25,661 nt of DNA, taken from positions 1 to 25,661 of the forward strand of contig CAZXCQ010000055.1 of NCBI GenBank assembly GCA_964639275.1. The letters run 5' to 3'. Below are positions 6,969 to 14,825 of the stretch, piece by piece; position 1 is the stretch's first letter; each line of letters begins with the position of its first letter. The notes under the pieces were generated by a model, which was not told the origin of the DNA, searched no databases, and saw nothing but the letters and a program-made list of their open reading frames with translations. This DNA is from CAZXCQ01 sp964639275 (GTDB lineage: Bacteria; Desulfobacterota; DSM-4660; Desulfatiglandales; Desulfatiglandaceae). The position numbers and the translations under genes were made by a program.

Positions 6969-7931
6969 ATGCACCAGAGTCCAGGTGAAACCCCCAATTT
7001 TTTTGAGTTCCTTATCCATCTGGCCTCCCTCTATTATTTGGAAGGGAAGACCCAGGCCGAAGTTGCCCAGGAATCGGGCATCTCACGTCAAAAGGTCCAG
7101 CGGCTGCTCCGGCAGGCCAGAGAACTGGGAATCGTCGAGATCAACGTGCGGAGTCTGCCAACGGTCTCGCTGGATCTCGAAAGACGGCTCAAGACCCTGT
7201 TTCAGCTAAAAGACGTGCTTGTGGCGGCGTCACATCCTGGCGAAACGGAACGGAGACGGTCGGTCGCCCAGGCAGCCGCCAGCTATCTTGAACGCCATCT
7301 CTCAGACGGCATGGTGGTGGCCGTGGGCATGGGACGAAACACGGGTGAAATCCCTGAATTCTACCACCCGTCCCGCGGGATTGATTGCATCTTTGTGAGC
7401 GCCATGGGCAATTCTCCCCATGTGGGCGAATCAATCAACCCCAACAACATCTGTCAAAAACTGGCGGCCAACTCCAGGGGGCGGGCCATGCATCTCTATG
7501 CACCGGCCTATGTTGAGAGCCAGAGGGTCCGGGACATCCTGTTCGCCCAGGAGGCCGTGGGGCCGGTCCTGAGGCAGGCCAAAGAGGCGGATATGGCCAT
7601 AGTCGGAATCGGCACGCCTTCAGACGATGCCACCCTGGTGCGAATGGACTGTCTTTCACCGATCGAGGCGCGTCGGCTGGCATCGAGCGGCGCGGTGGGG
7701 GACATGCTGGGTGCCTGCTTCGATGAACACGGACGTATGATCGCCTCAGACCTGTTTGGCCGCCTGGTAGGGTTAACTCTGGAGGACCTGCGCAATATCC
7801 CCAGGGTGATCGCCGTGGTCAGTGAAAAGGGAAAATCAAAGGCCATCCTCGGCGCATTGCGTACCGGGATCATTCATATACTCATTACTGACTCGGGCAA
7901 CGCCATGGAAGTACTGCACATGGTCGACTGA
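6969..7931 (+). CDS. SorC/DeoR-family sugar-binding transcriptional regulator
   Basis: The protein has an N-terminal helix-turn-helix (LASLYYLEGKTQAEVAQESG then ISRQKVQRLLRQARELGIV) followed by the large sugar-phosphate-isomerase-like effector domain of SorC proteins, with VAVGMGRNTGEI, IVGIGTPSDDA and GAVGDMLGACFDEHGR stretches. ATG 6969 gives 320 residues, the usual family length. ATG 6894 would add 25 residues that match nothing and starts inside the operator, so I prefer 6969 although neither has a strong ribosome site. SorC proteins usually sense a phosphorylated sugar or polyol and are released from DNA by it. The gene is the first of the transporter operon and is preceded by the presumed operator, so it should be autoregulated and also control the divergent operon. 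The next gene, livH, follows after 35 bases. Confidence 0.88.
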   Translation: MHQSPGETPNFFEFLIHLASLYYLEGKTQAEVAQESGISRQKVQRLLRQARELGIVEINVRSLPTVSLDLERRLKTLFQLKDVLVAASHPGETERRRSVAQAAASYLERHLSDGMVVAVGMGRNTGEIPEFYHPSRGIDCIFVSAMGNSPHVGESINPNNICQKLAANSRGRAMHLYAPAYVESQRVRDILFAQEAVGPVLRQAKEADMAIVGIGTPSDDATLVRMDCLSPIEARRLASSGAVGDMLGACFDEHGRMIASDLFGRLVGLTLEDLRNIPRVIAVVSEKGKSKAILGALRTGIIHILITDSGNAMEVLHMVD

Positions 7932-7966
7932 CACATGCGCTGGCCAGTCGGTTAGGGGAGCCCAGA

Positions 7967-8830
7967 ATGAAACTCTTCATTATGACCATTATGAACGGGC
8001 TGACGCTTGCCGCCCTCTACTTTTTGGTGGCCAGCGGATTTACCCTTGTCTTTGGGCTCATGCGAAACGTCAACTTGGCCCACGGTTCCCTTTACTTGCT
8101 CGGTGCCTACATCGGTTTCGACGTGATGGAGGCCACCGGTTCCTGGGTGCTGGGCGCCGTCGGCGGATTTGTTTCCATAGGCATCCTGGGGTTGCTGCTC
8201 CAGGTCGCCATCTTCCGCTTTATGGAAGGTCAGGAACTGCGGCAGACCCTGGTCACCATCGGTATCTCTATCATACTCGCCGACGCTATGCTCGCCATCT
8301 GGGGCGGTGTGACCTATCAGTTTGAGATACCGGAGGTGCTTTACGGGGTTACCCGTCTGCCCGTTGTCAAAGTCTACACCACCTACCGCCTGTTCATCCT
8401 GTTTATAGCCGTGGTGATCGGACTGGCGCTCTGGTTCTTTCTCAATAAGACAAGGGTCGGTATGATGATCCGCGCAGGGGTGGACGATCGCGATATGCTG
8501 GCCGCCACAGGAATCAATGTGCAGCGCGTATTTGCCATCGTATTCACCATCGGTGCCGGCCTGGCAGGTTTTGCAGGGGTGGTGGGTGGCTCGGCCCTTT
8601 CTATCGCGCCTGGCGAAGACCTCAGGTACCTGCTGGCCTCGTTGGTCGTGGTCATCGTTGGCGGTATGGGCAGCGTGGGTGGGGCGGCCGTGGGAGCACT
8701 CCTTATCGGCCTGGCAGAACAGTTTGGCCTGGCCTACTCGCCCACTTACGGCGTTGTTTATACCTTTATAATCATGGTGCTTGCCCTGGCCTTCCGACCC
8801 CAAGGCCTCTTAGGGAGGACGGCCTCATGA
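7967..8830 (+). CDS. livH: Liv-type ABC transporter permease LivH
   Basis: A 287-residue inner-membrane protein with the LivH pattern: MNGLTLAALYFLVASGFTLV at the N-terminus, FGLMRNVNLAHGSLY, a series of hydrophobic helices, and the cytoplasmic loop carrying GVDDRDMLAATGINV that contacts the ATPases. The C-terminus ends in LAFRPQGLLGR, as in the family. Ribosome site AGGGGAG precedes ATG 7967. The last four bases (ATGA) overlap the start of livM, so the two are translationally coupled. Liv importers carry branched-chain amino acids, but relatives take up amides, urea, aromatic acids and other small carboxylates; the substrate here is not given by the permease. Confidence 0.93.
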   Translation: MKLFIMTIMNGLTLAALYFLVASGFTLVFGLMRNVNLAHGSLYLLGAYIGFDVMEATGSWVLGAVGGFVSIGILGLLLQVAIFRFMEGQELRQTLVTIGISIILADAMLAIWGGVTYQFEIPEVLYGVTRLPVVKVYTTYRLFILFIAVVIGLALWFFLNKTRVGMMIRAGVDDRDMLAATGINVQRVFAIVFTIGAGLAGFAGVVGGSALSIAPGEDLRYLLASLVVVIVGGMGSVGGAAVGALLIGLAEQFGLAYSPTYGVVYTFIIMVLALAFRPQGLLGRTAS

Positions 8831-9828
8831 GGCAACGCAACTCACAGGTGTCACACGGCAACAACCACGCCACTGGACTATGGCATGCGATTATCATTGG
8901 GTTCCTGATTGTCTATCCCTGGATTGCGTCGCCCTTTTGGGCCGTGCAAATCGGGGCCCAGTCGCTGATCCTGGGGGTTATCGCCCTGAGCCTGACCTTC
9001 CTGGCCGGCTACGGGGGAATGGTCTCCCTGGCCCAGCTCAGCGTGGCCGGATGCGCCGGGTATATGGTGGCCGTGCTGGGAGTCAACAGCTTCAATATGG
9101 GACTGGGATGGCACTGGTCGGCGGCAGTCATCGTGGCCATCGTCATCGCGACCCTGTTTGGGACCTTGATCGGCGTGATTTCGGTGCAGACCACGGGAAT
9201 CTACACGATCATGATCACCCTGGCCATCGCGGTGGGCTTCTATTACTTTGCCCGCCAAAATTATAGCATCCTAAACGGCTGGAACGGTTTCGCGGGGCTC
9301 AAGCCGCCGGTCATCGGTGGGGTAGATTGGCGTGATCCGGTGCCCTTCTACTATCTTAGCCTGGCGGTGGCGGGCCTCGCCTATTTTGCAGTGGTCTATC
9401 TCCGGCGGTCCAACTTCGGGCTCTCGCTCCAGGGGATCAGGGACAACGACCGGCGGATGCGGGCCCTGGGCTACAATGTGACAGGCCACCGGATTCTGGC
9501 CTACACCGTCGCCGCGGTCATCGCTGCGCTTGGTGGCATCCTGGTGATCTGGCTAAATGGGCGCATCTCGCCGGCCTCGGTCAGCATCGGACCGACGATC
9601 GACATCCTGGTCATTGCGGTGATCGGCGGCCTGGGCCATCCGGTGGGGCCATTTATCGGCGCCATTTTATTCACCCTGCTCGAAAATTTTGCCATCGATT
9701 TGATCTACGCCGAAAGGTTCAACCTGCTGATCGGGACGGTCTTCCTGGCAATTGTCCTGTTCTCGCCCGATGGGATTCTGGGCCTGTGGCAGAAGCTAAG
9801 GCAACGCGCCGCGACCGCGCCCCGCTAG
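8827..9828 (+). CDS. livM: Liv-type ABC transporter permease LivM
   Basis: A 333-residue membrane protein beginning at the ATG that overlaps the livH stop. It shows the LivM landmarks: QIGAQSLILGVIALSLTFLA, GYGGMVSLAQLSVAGCAGY, the loop NFGLSLQGIRDNDRRMRALG facing the ATPases, and near the end a PDGILGLW motif. It forms the channel as a heterodimer with LivH. A 154-base gap with a poly-A/G-rich stretch separates it from the binding-protein gene. Confidence 0.93.
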   Translation: MRQRNSQVSHGNNHATGLWHAIIIGFLIVYPWIASPFWAVQIGAQSLILGVIALSLTFLAGYGGMVSLAQLSVAGCAGYMVAVLGVNSFNMGLGWHWSAAVIVAIVIATLFGTLIGVISVQTTGIYTIMITLAIAVGFYYFARQNYSILNGWNGFAGLKPPVIGGVDWRDPVPFYYLSLAVAGLAYFAVVYLRRSNFGLSLQGIRDNDRRMRALGYNVTGHRILAYTVAAVIAALGGILVIWLNGRISPASVSIGPTIDILVIAVIGGLGHPVGPFIGAILFTLLENFAIDLIYAERFNLLIGTVFLAIVLFSPDGILGLWQKLRQRAATAPR

Positions 9829-9982
9829 AGCGTCAAACAGGTGAAAGGACAGGCGGCCTTTGATGGGAGGGGGTGGAAGTCAAAAAAAAGAAGGTCAAAG
9901 CAAGACAACGATAAGGGAGTTACGGGCGTAAGTTTTGCCCGGCAAGGCGGAAACATTCATAATTCTGAAAAGGAGGGGAACC

Positions 9983-11233
9983 ATGAAAAGAGCAGTGGGA
10001 CTTTTGGTTATCTGTACTGTTTTGGCATGGGGGCTGTGCCTGCCTGCGACAGCCCAGGCGAAAGGAGTCATAAAGATCGGCACGATCGCCACGCTGGAAG
10101 GCGCTTTTGCCGTGCTGGGTCAGGACGGCATGCGCGGTGTCAAGCTTGCCATGCAGCAGTGGAACTACACGGCCGGCGGCAAGAAGATCAAGCTCTACAC
10201 CATGTCGTCGGACGCGAGCCCCGACAGCGCCATCCGGGCGGCTCGTAAGCTGGTGGAACAGGAAAAGGTGGATATCGTGATCGGGCCGCTCTCCGGCTCC
10301 GAAGGTATCGCCGTGAAGGATTATGCCCATACACAGCCCCAGGTGACATTTATCAACGGCATCTCGGCGGCACAGGACACCACTCTTCGCAATCCCGCGC
10401 CCAACTTCTTCCGGTTCACCACGGACGGGGCCCAGTGGATGGCCGGGCTTGGTGACTACGTGGTCAATGTCAAGGGGTACAAAAAGATCGTGACCATTGC
10501 TGAGGACTATGCATTCCCCTACACGCAGGTATTGGGTTTTCTACTGGGCTTTTGTAAGGCAGGTGGCGAGGTCGTCGAGAGATTCTGGGTGCCGATCGGT
10601 AACAAGGACTACAGCACGATCGTGGCATCCATCCCGGATGATATCGATGCCATCTATGTGGCCCTGGGTGGCGCGGATGCGGTCAACTTCCTGACCCAGT
10701 ATGAACAGGCAGGCGGTAACAAGCCCTTGATCGGCGGCTCCATCACCGTGGACCAGTCAGTGCTGGGCTCAAAGGGCCGGCGCAAGAAATTTGTCATCGG
10801 GACCCCAACGGGCGGGCCCATCGCGGATTCATGGGACGACCCGGGGTGGAGAAAATTCGTTGCCGAATATCGGGCCGCCTTCCCCAAGGGTTTCCCGTCC
10901 CCTTCCCTTTTTTGCTGGGGCTACTACGTGAGCACACTGGCCTGTCTCACCGCCCTTGATGAGGTGAAGGGTGATCTGTCAAACGACCAGAAGGCCTTCC
11001 GGGAGGCCCTATCTAATCTTAAGCTGAAGACGCCCTCCGGCGTTGTGACGCTTGACCAGAACCGGCAGGCGATCGCGGATATCTTCCTCACCGAGGTCAT
11101 ACAAGGCAAAGATGGCAATCTCTATAACAAGGTGATCAAGATCATCCCGCGGGTAAACCAGACTATGGGAATGGATCGCAAAGAGTTCCTGGCCCTTGGC
11201 CCGGTTGGACGCGACAATCCTCCCTGTAAGTAA
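9983..11233 (+). CDS. livK: Periplasmic branched-chain-amino-acid-type substrate-binding protein LivK
   Basis: ATG 9983 is chosen because AGGAGGGG (9971-9978) lies directly upstream; an earlier in-frame start at 9935 has none. The 416-residue product starts with a Sec signal peptide (MKRAVGLLVICTVLAWGLCL, cleavage probably after ATAQA). The mature part is a type I periplasmic binding protein: VIKIGTIATLEGAFAVLGQD, a GVKLAMQQWN helix, VDIVIGPLSGSEGIAV, VTFINGISAAQD, and IYVALGGADAVNFLTQY. It captures the substrate and delivers it to LivHM. Binding-protein identity to amide- or carboxylate-binding homologues would be the best clue to the imported compound. Confidence 0.93.
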   Translation: MKRAVGLLVICTVLAWGLCLPATAQAKGVIKIGTIATLEGAFAVLGQDGMRGVKLAMQQWNYTAGGKKIKLYTMSSDASPDSAIRAARKLVEQEKVDIVIGPLSGSEGIAVKDYAHTQPQVTFINGISAAQDTTLRNPAPNFFRFTTDGAQWMAGLGDYVVNVKGYKKIVTIAEDYAFPYTQVLGFLLGFCKAGGEVVERFWVPIGNKDYSTIVASIPDDIDAIYVALGGADAVNFLTQYEQAGGNKPLIGGSITVDQSVLGSKGRRKKFVIGTPTGGPIADSWDDPGWRKFVAEYRAAFPKGFPSPSLFCWGYYVSTLACLTALDEVKGDLSNDQKAFREALSNLKLKTPSGVVTLDQNRQAIADIFLTEVIQGKDGNLYNKVIKIIPRVNQTMGMDRKEFLALGPVGRDNPPCK

Positions 11234-11257
11234 CAGAATGTGCGCTAAGAGCTGCTG

Positions 11258-12055
11258 GTGGTGAATGATAGTGAGAAGAGGCAAACCTTTGTCGGGTCCC
11301 CCTATGCCCTCGAACTCCAGGGCGTAGGACGAACCTTCGGTGCATTGGTGGCGCTCCATGACGTCTCCTTTAAGGTCATGGCGGGTGAGCGGCGCGCGGT
11401 CCTTGGTGCCAACGGCGCGGGCAAGACAACCCTTTTCAACGCTGTCACCGGTGATTTTCCGCCCACCAGCGGCCGAATCACCTTTTTCGGAGAGGATATC
11501 ACCGTGCTTCCCCCCCACGAGCGGATCCGGCGGGGTCTCCGGAGGACTTATCAGAATTCTTTGCTATTTCATCATCTGTCGGTCCGCGACAATCTCTATC
11601 TGGCCCAGTGCGGAGCAACCCGCGGCCGGTTCTCTTTCCGCCGGCCGGGTGCCGACGACCTCGCCCTGGAGCAGACCGAGAAGATGGCCCGGTATGTTCA
11701 CCTGGAGGGGGAGCTGGACCTGATGGTCTCCGCACTGTCTCATGGCCAGCAGCGGCAATTGGAGATCGGCATGGCCCTGGCAGGGGCGCCACGCTTACTC
11801 CTTCTGGATGAGCCGGCTGCCGGATTGTCGGCAGCAGAACGCGCTGATCTCATGTCGCTGCTCAATGGACTTCCACCCCATATTGGTTTTATCATCATTG
11901 AGCACAACATTGACATCGCTTTAAAGGCCGTCGAAAGGGTCACAATTATGCAAAACGGTCGCATCTTTAAGGAGGGTTCGCCCTCCGAGATACAGAACGA
12001 CCCTGACGTCCAGAAAATCTATTTGGGAGAGAGCCATCGCGAGATCAGGACATAA
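11258..12055 (+). CDS. livG: Liv-type ABC transporter ATPase LivG
   Basis: A 265-residue nucleotide-binding subunit with Walker A GANGAGKT (50-57), signature LSHGQ (160-164), Walker B LLLLDEP (180-186) and switch His in IIIEHN (212-217). The variable segment LRRTYQNSLLF before the helical domain is of LivG type. GTG 11258 or GTG 11261 starts the frame, 24 bases after livK; the ribosome site is weak. The 3' end is followed directly by the livF fusion. Confidence 0.92.
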   Translation: MVNDSEKRQTFVGSPYALELQGVGRTFGALVALHDVSFKVMAGERRAVLGANGAGKTTLFNAVTGDFPPTSGRITFFGEDITVLPPHERIRRGLRRTYQNSLLFHHLSVRDNLYLAQCGATRGRFSFRRPGADDLALEQTEKMARYVHLEGELDLMVSALSHGQQRQLEIGMALAGAPRLLLLDEPAAGLSAAERADLMSLLNGLPPHIGFIIIEHNIDIALKAVERVTIMQNGRIFKEGSPSEIQNDPDVQKIYLGESHREIRT

Positions 12056-12074
12056 CGCAGACGAACTCCTGGTC

Positions 12075-14270
12075 GTGGAGGACCTCCACGTCTTCTACGG
12101 TCACATCCATGTGCTACAGGGGGTGTCCTTTTCCGTGAAGCATCATGGTGTCCTGGGTATTGTCGGCCGTAATGGTATGGGCAAAACGACCCTCTGCAAC
12201 GCCCTTATGGGACTGGTGCGCGCGGCAGAGGGAAATGTTCGCCTTGACGGCCGACAGATCCTTGGGTTGGATCCTTACAGGATTGCGGATCTCGGCGTGG
12301 GTTACGTTCCCCAGGGCCGGCGGGTCTGGGCTTCGCTTACGGTTGACGAACACCTCAGGCTCGCCGCAAAAGGTGGCGGCCCATGGACCATCAAACTCAT
12401 ATACGAGCTTTTCCCGACCCTTGCCGCGCGCCGGCTCCACGATGGAAACCAGTTGTCCGGCGGCGAGCAACAGATGTTGGCCATCGGCCGGGCACTGGTG
12501 GAGAACCCAAGACTCTTGATCATGGACGAGCCCTCTGAGGGTCTTGCACCCAGGATCGTTGAACAACTGCAAGAATTGCTGGTCCGCCTGGCTGAGGAAG
12601 AGGACCTGGCCGTCCTCCTTGTGGAACAAAACCTTGGGGTCGCCACAACGGTCGCCAGGCGCCTGGCCGTGATGGTCAACGGCCGGATAGAAACGGAACT
12701 CGACTCTGCAACCCTGACGCACGACCGCGCCCTTCAACAACGCCTGCTCGGTGTCAGCGCGGAGGAGGAGGAAGCGGTACCCGAAATGGAAGAGGAGATT
12801 GCCCCGGCTGATCAAAGGCCGCAACCCCCCCGCAGGGAGAAGAAAGTTGTCCCTTCCGAGGCAACACTCACGGCCGCAACCCGGTTTCCCAACCGTTGGT
12901 CGTATGGTAATCCCCTGGCCGAGAGGACCCGAGCCGACGAGATGCGTGCCGGCATCGCCAAAAAGATTACGCGATGGGGACGCGTCGCCAATCTGGTTGC
13001 CGAACAGGCCCTGGGAAGCCCAGCTGGTGAAGTCGCACCTGCAGCCGCCCCCGGGACCGAACTTTCTCACGTCGCCGCCTATGTGGCCGGGACCTTTGAC
13101 ACCAAAAACCGGGAGCTCTCCTTTGTCCGTAACATCATCGCATCGCAGGGGGTGCGTGTGGTGACCGTGGACCTTAGCACCTCGGGCCAGCCCTCTCCGG
13201 CCGACATAGGCCCTCCGGAGGTGGCCAGATGCCATCCGGGTGGCGTTGATGCGGTCTTCACCGGGGAACGAGGCAGTTCGGTGACCGCCATGGCCGAGGC
13301 CTTCGCGCACTACATGACCTCCCAAAAGGATGTGGGCGGGGTGATCGGTCTCGGCGGGTCCGGCGGGACGGCGCTAACCACGCCGGCCATGCAGGGTCTT
13401 AACGTTGGGATCCCAAAAATCATGGTTTCCACGGTGGCCAGCGGCAATGTGGCGCCTTACGTGGGGGCATCCGACATCTGCATGTTGTATTCAGTGACCG
13501 ACATCTCCGGGATAAATCGCATATCCGAGCGGGTGCTGGCCAATGCCGCCAACGCCCTGGTGGGGATGATGACGGGCAAAAGGCCCAAGGGTGAGGAGCA
13601 CAAGCCCGCCATCGGTCTGACCATGTTTGGTGTCACCACTCCTTGCGTGCAGTTGGTTGCCCGGAAACTTGAACACAAATATGACTGCCTGGTCTTCCAC
13701 GCCACCGGAACGGGGGGCCGTTCCATGGAGAAGCTGGTAGACTCCGGCATTATGGCAGGCGTCATCGACGTTACCACCTCGGAGATCTGCGACCTGCACA
13801 TGGGCGGTGTCATGAGCGCCGGCGAGGACCGCTTGGGTGCCATTATCCGTACGGGCATTCCCTATGTGGGGTCTTGTGGTGCATTGGAGATCGTCAACTT
13901 CGGAGCGCCCGATACGGTGCCGGAGAAATACCGGTCAAGAAACCTCTATCGGCACAATCCGCAGGTGACGGTGTTCCGCATCACCGCGGAGGAAAGCGCT
14001 CTCATTGGAGAGTGGGTGGGGCGCAAGCTGAACCAGATGAACGGGCCGGTGCGGTTTCTTATACCCGAAGGGGGTCTTTCTCTTCTGGACATGCCGGGGA
14101 AACCGTTCCATGATCCCAAGGCCGACGCTGCCCTATTCGACGCCATCGAACGTACGGTCAAGCAGACAGACAGGCGCCGGTTGATCCGACTGCCTTATGA
14201 TATCAATGACCCGGCGTTCGCCGATGCCCTGGTCAGTAACTTTAACGAAATCATGCGAAACGTCCAATGA
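12075..14270 (+). CDS. livF: Fusion of LivF ABC ATPase with a UPF0261 (Tm-1-like ATP-binding) domain
   Basis: The 731-residue protein has two parts. Residues 1-225 are a complete LivF ATPase: Walker A GRNGMGKT (31-38), signature LSGGEQ (127-132), Walker B LLIMDEP (147-153) and LLVEQN (181-186). About 100 residues of acidic, then basic, proline-rich linker follow. Residues about 333-731 are a full UPF0261 domain: AAYVAGTFDTKNRELSFVRN, FTGERGSSVTAMAEAF, IGLGGSGGTALTTPAMQGL, VSTVASGNVAPYVGASDICM, FHATGTGGRSMEKLVDSG and FLIPEGGLSLLDMPG. UPF0261 proteins are normally about 400 residues on their own, or joined to PF09370 in plant Tm-1. Nothing in between suggests a frameshift or stop. The frame is open upstream of GTG 12075 (ELLVVEDLHV resembles a normal LivF start), so the true start may lie a few codons earlier, overlapping the end of livG. 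Confidence 0.92.
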   Translation: MEDLHVFYGHIHVLQGVSFSVKHHGVLGIVGRNGMGKTTLCNALMGLVRAAEGNVRLDGRQILGLDPYRIADLGVGYVPQGRRVWASLTVDEHLRLAAKGGGPWTIKLIYELFPTLAARRLHDGNQLSGGEQQMLAIGRALVENPRLLIMDEPSEGLAPRIVEQLQELLVRLAEEEDLAVLLVEQNLGVATTVARRLAVMVNGRIETELDSATLTHDRALQQRLLGVSAEEEEAVPEMEEEIAPADQRPQPPRREKKVVPSEATLTAATRFPNRWSYGNPLAERTRADEMRAGIAKKITRWGRVANLVAEQALGSPAGEVAPAAAPGTELSHVAAYVAGTFDTKNRELSFVRNIIASQGVRVVTVDLSTSGQPSPADIGPPEVARCHPGGVDAVFTGERGSSVTAMAEAFAHYMTSQKDVGGVIGLGGSGGTALTTPAMQGLNVGIPKIMVSTVASGNVAPYVGASDICMLYSVTDISGINRISERVLANAANALVGMMTGKRPKGEEHKPAIGLTMFGVTTPCVQLVARKLEHKYDCLVFHATGTGGRSMEKLVDSGIMAGVIDVTTSEICDLHMGGVMSAGEDRLGAIIRTGIPYVGSCGALEIVNFGAPDTVPEKYRSRNLYRHNPQVTVFRITAEESALIGEWVGRKLNQMNGPVRFLIPEGGLSLLDMPGKPFHDPKADAALFDAIERTVKQTDRRRLIRLPYDINDPAFADALVSNFNEIMRNVQ

Positions 14271-14342
14271 ATTTGGAGGGTAAGCAACTAAGCGGTCCAG
14301 GGCGGCCCCTCAAAGGGACTGCCTGACTGAGGAGACAGATCC

Positions 14343-14780
14343 ATGAACAAGGTTTTTGTTAGTTCGGTAATAGAAGCAAAGGCCGAGGAAGTATGGGCGG
14401 TGGTGAGAGATTTCAATGACATGCCGAGCTGGCACCCCCGAGTAGACCGCAGCACCATAGAAGGTGGCAGGCCCAGTGACGCTATAGGATGCATTCGCAG
14501 CTACCATTTGACTGACGGCACACGCATACGCGAACAGTTGTTGTCGCTATCCGACTACGACTACAGCTTCTCCTATGCCATCATCGAATCAGGGCTTCAT
14601 CTGGACAACTTCGTGGCCGAACTAACACTCACCCCCGTGACCGACACCAATCGGACCTTTGGCCAGTGGACCGCCGAGTTTGAGGCAGCCCCGGGCAAGG
14701 AGCAGGAGATGGCGGGCTTTATTAGCCGTGAAGTCTTCCAGGCCGGCTTCGATGGACTAAAAAAGCGCTTCGGGGGTTGA
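14343..14780 (+). CDS. SRPBCC (polyketide cyclase/START-like) family protein
   Basis: This 145-residue protein shows the SRPBCC opening VSSVIEAKAEEVWAVVRDFN, followed by MPSWHP and the beta-rich region ending in a long C-terminal helix (FISREVFQAGFDGLKKRF). Such proteins form a hydrophobic pocket and act as lipid or small-molecule binders, cyclases or chaperones; nothing here fixes the ligand. GAGGAGA precedes ATG 14343. It lies 72 bases after the livF fusion and 45 before the flotillin gene, so it is probably the penultimate gene of the same transcript. The fold call is good; the role is unknown. Confidence 0.82.
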   Translation: MNKVFVSSVIEAKAEEVWAVVRDFNDMPSWHPRVDRSTIEGGRPSDAIGCIRSYHLTDGTRIREQLLSLSDYDYSFSYAIIESGLHLDNFVAELTLTPVTDTNRTFGQWTAEFEAAPGKEQEMAGFISREVFQAGFDGLKKRFGG

Positions 14781-14825
14781 TTTCCGCAAAGCGTTCAACC
14801 TGCAACACAAAAGGGAGGTGGATCA

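Noticed and set aside
7952..8803. A 283-codon minus-strand open frame opposite livH
   Set aside because: Antisense shadow of a strongly supported permease gene; composition rich in His, Gly, Gln and Asp with no family resemblance.
12114..13325. A 403-codon minus-strand open frame opposite the livF fusion
   Set aside because: Shadow frame caused by GC-rich codons; the plus strand encodes complete ATPase and UPF0261 motifs throughout.
14290..14328. GGCGGCCCCT/AGGGACTGCC hairpin after the livF fusion, considered as a terminator
   Set aside because: Mismatches in the stem and no T-run; the next gene follows closely with its own ribosome site, so read-through is more likely.
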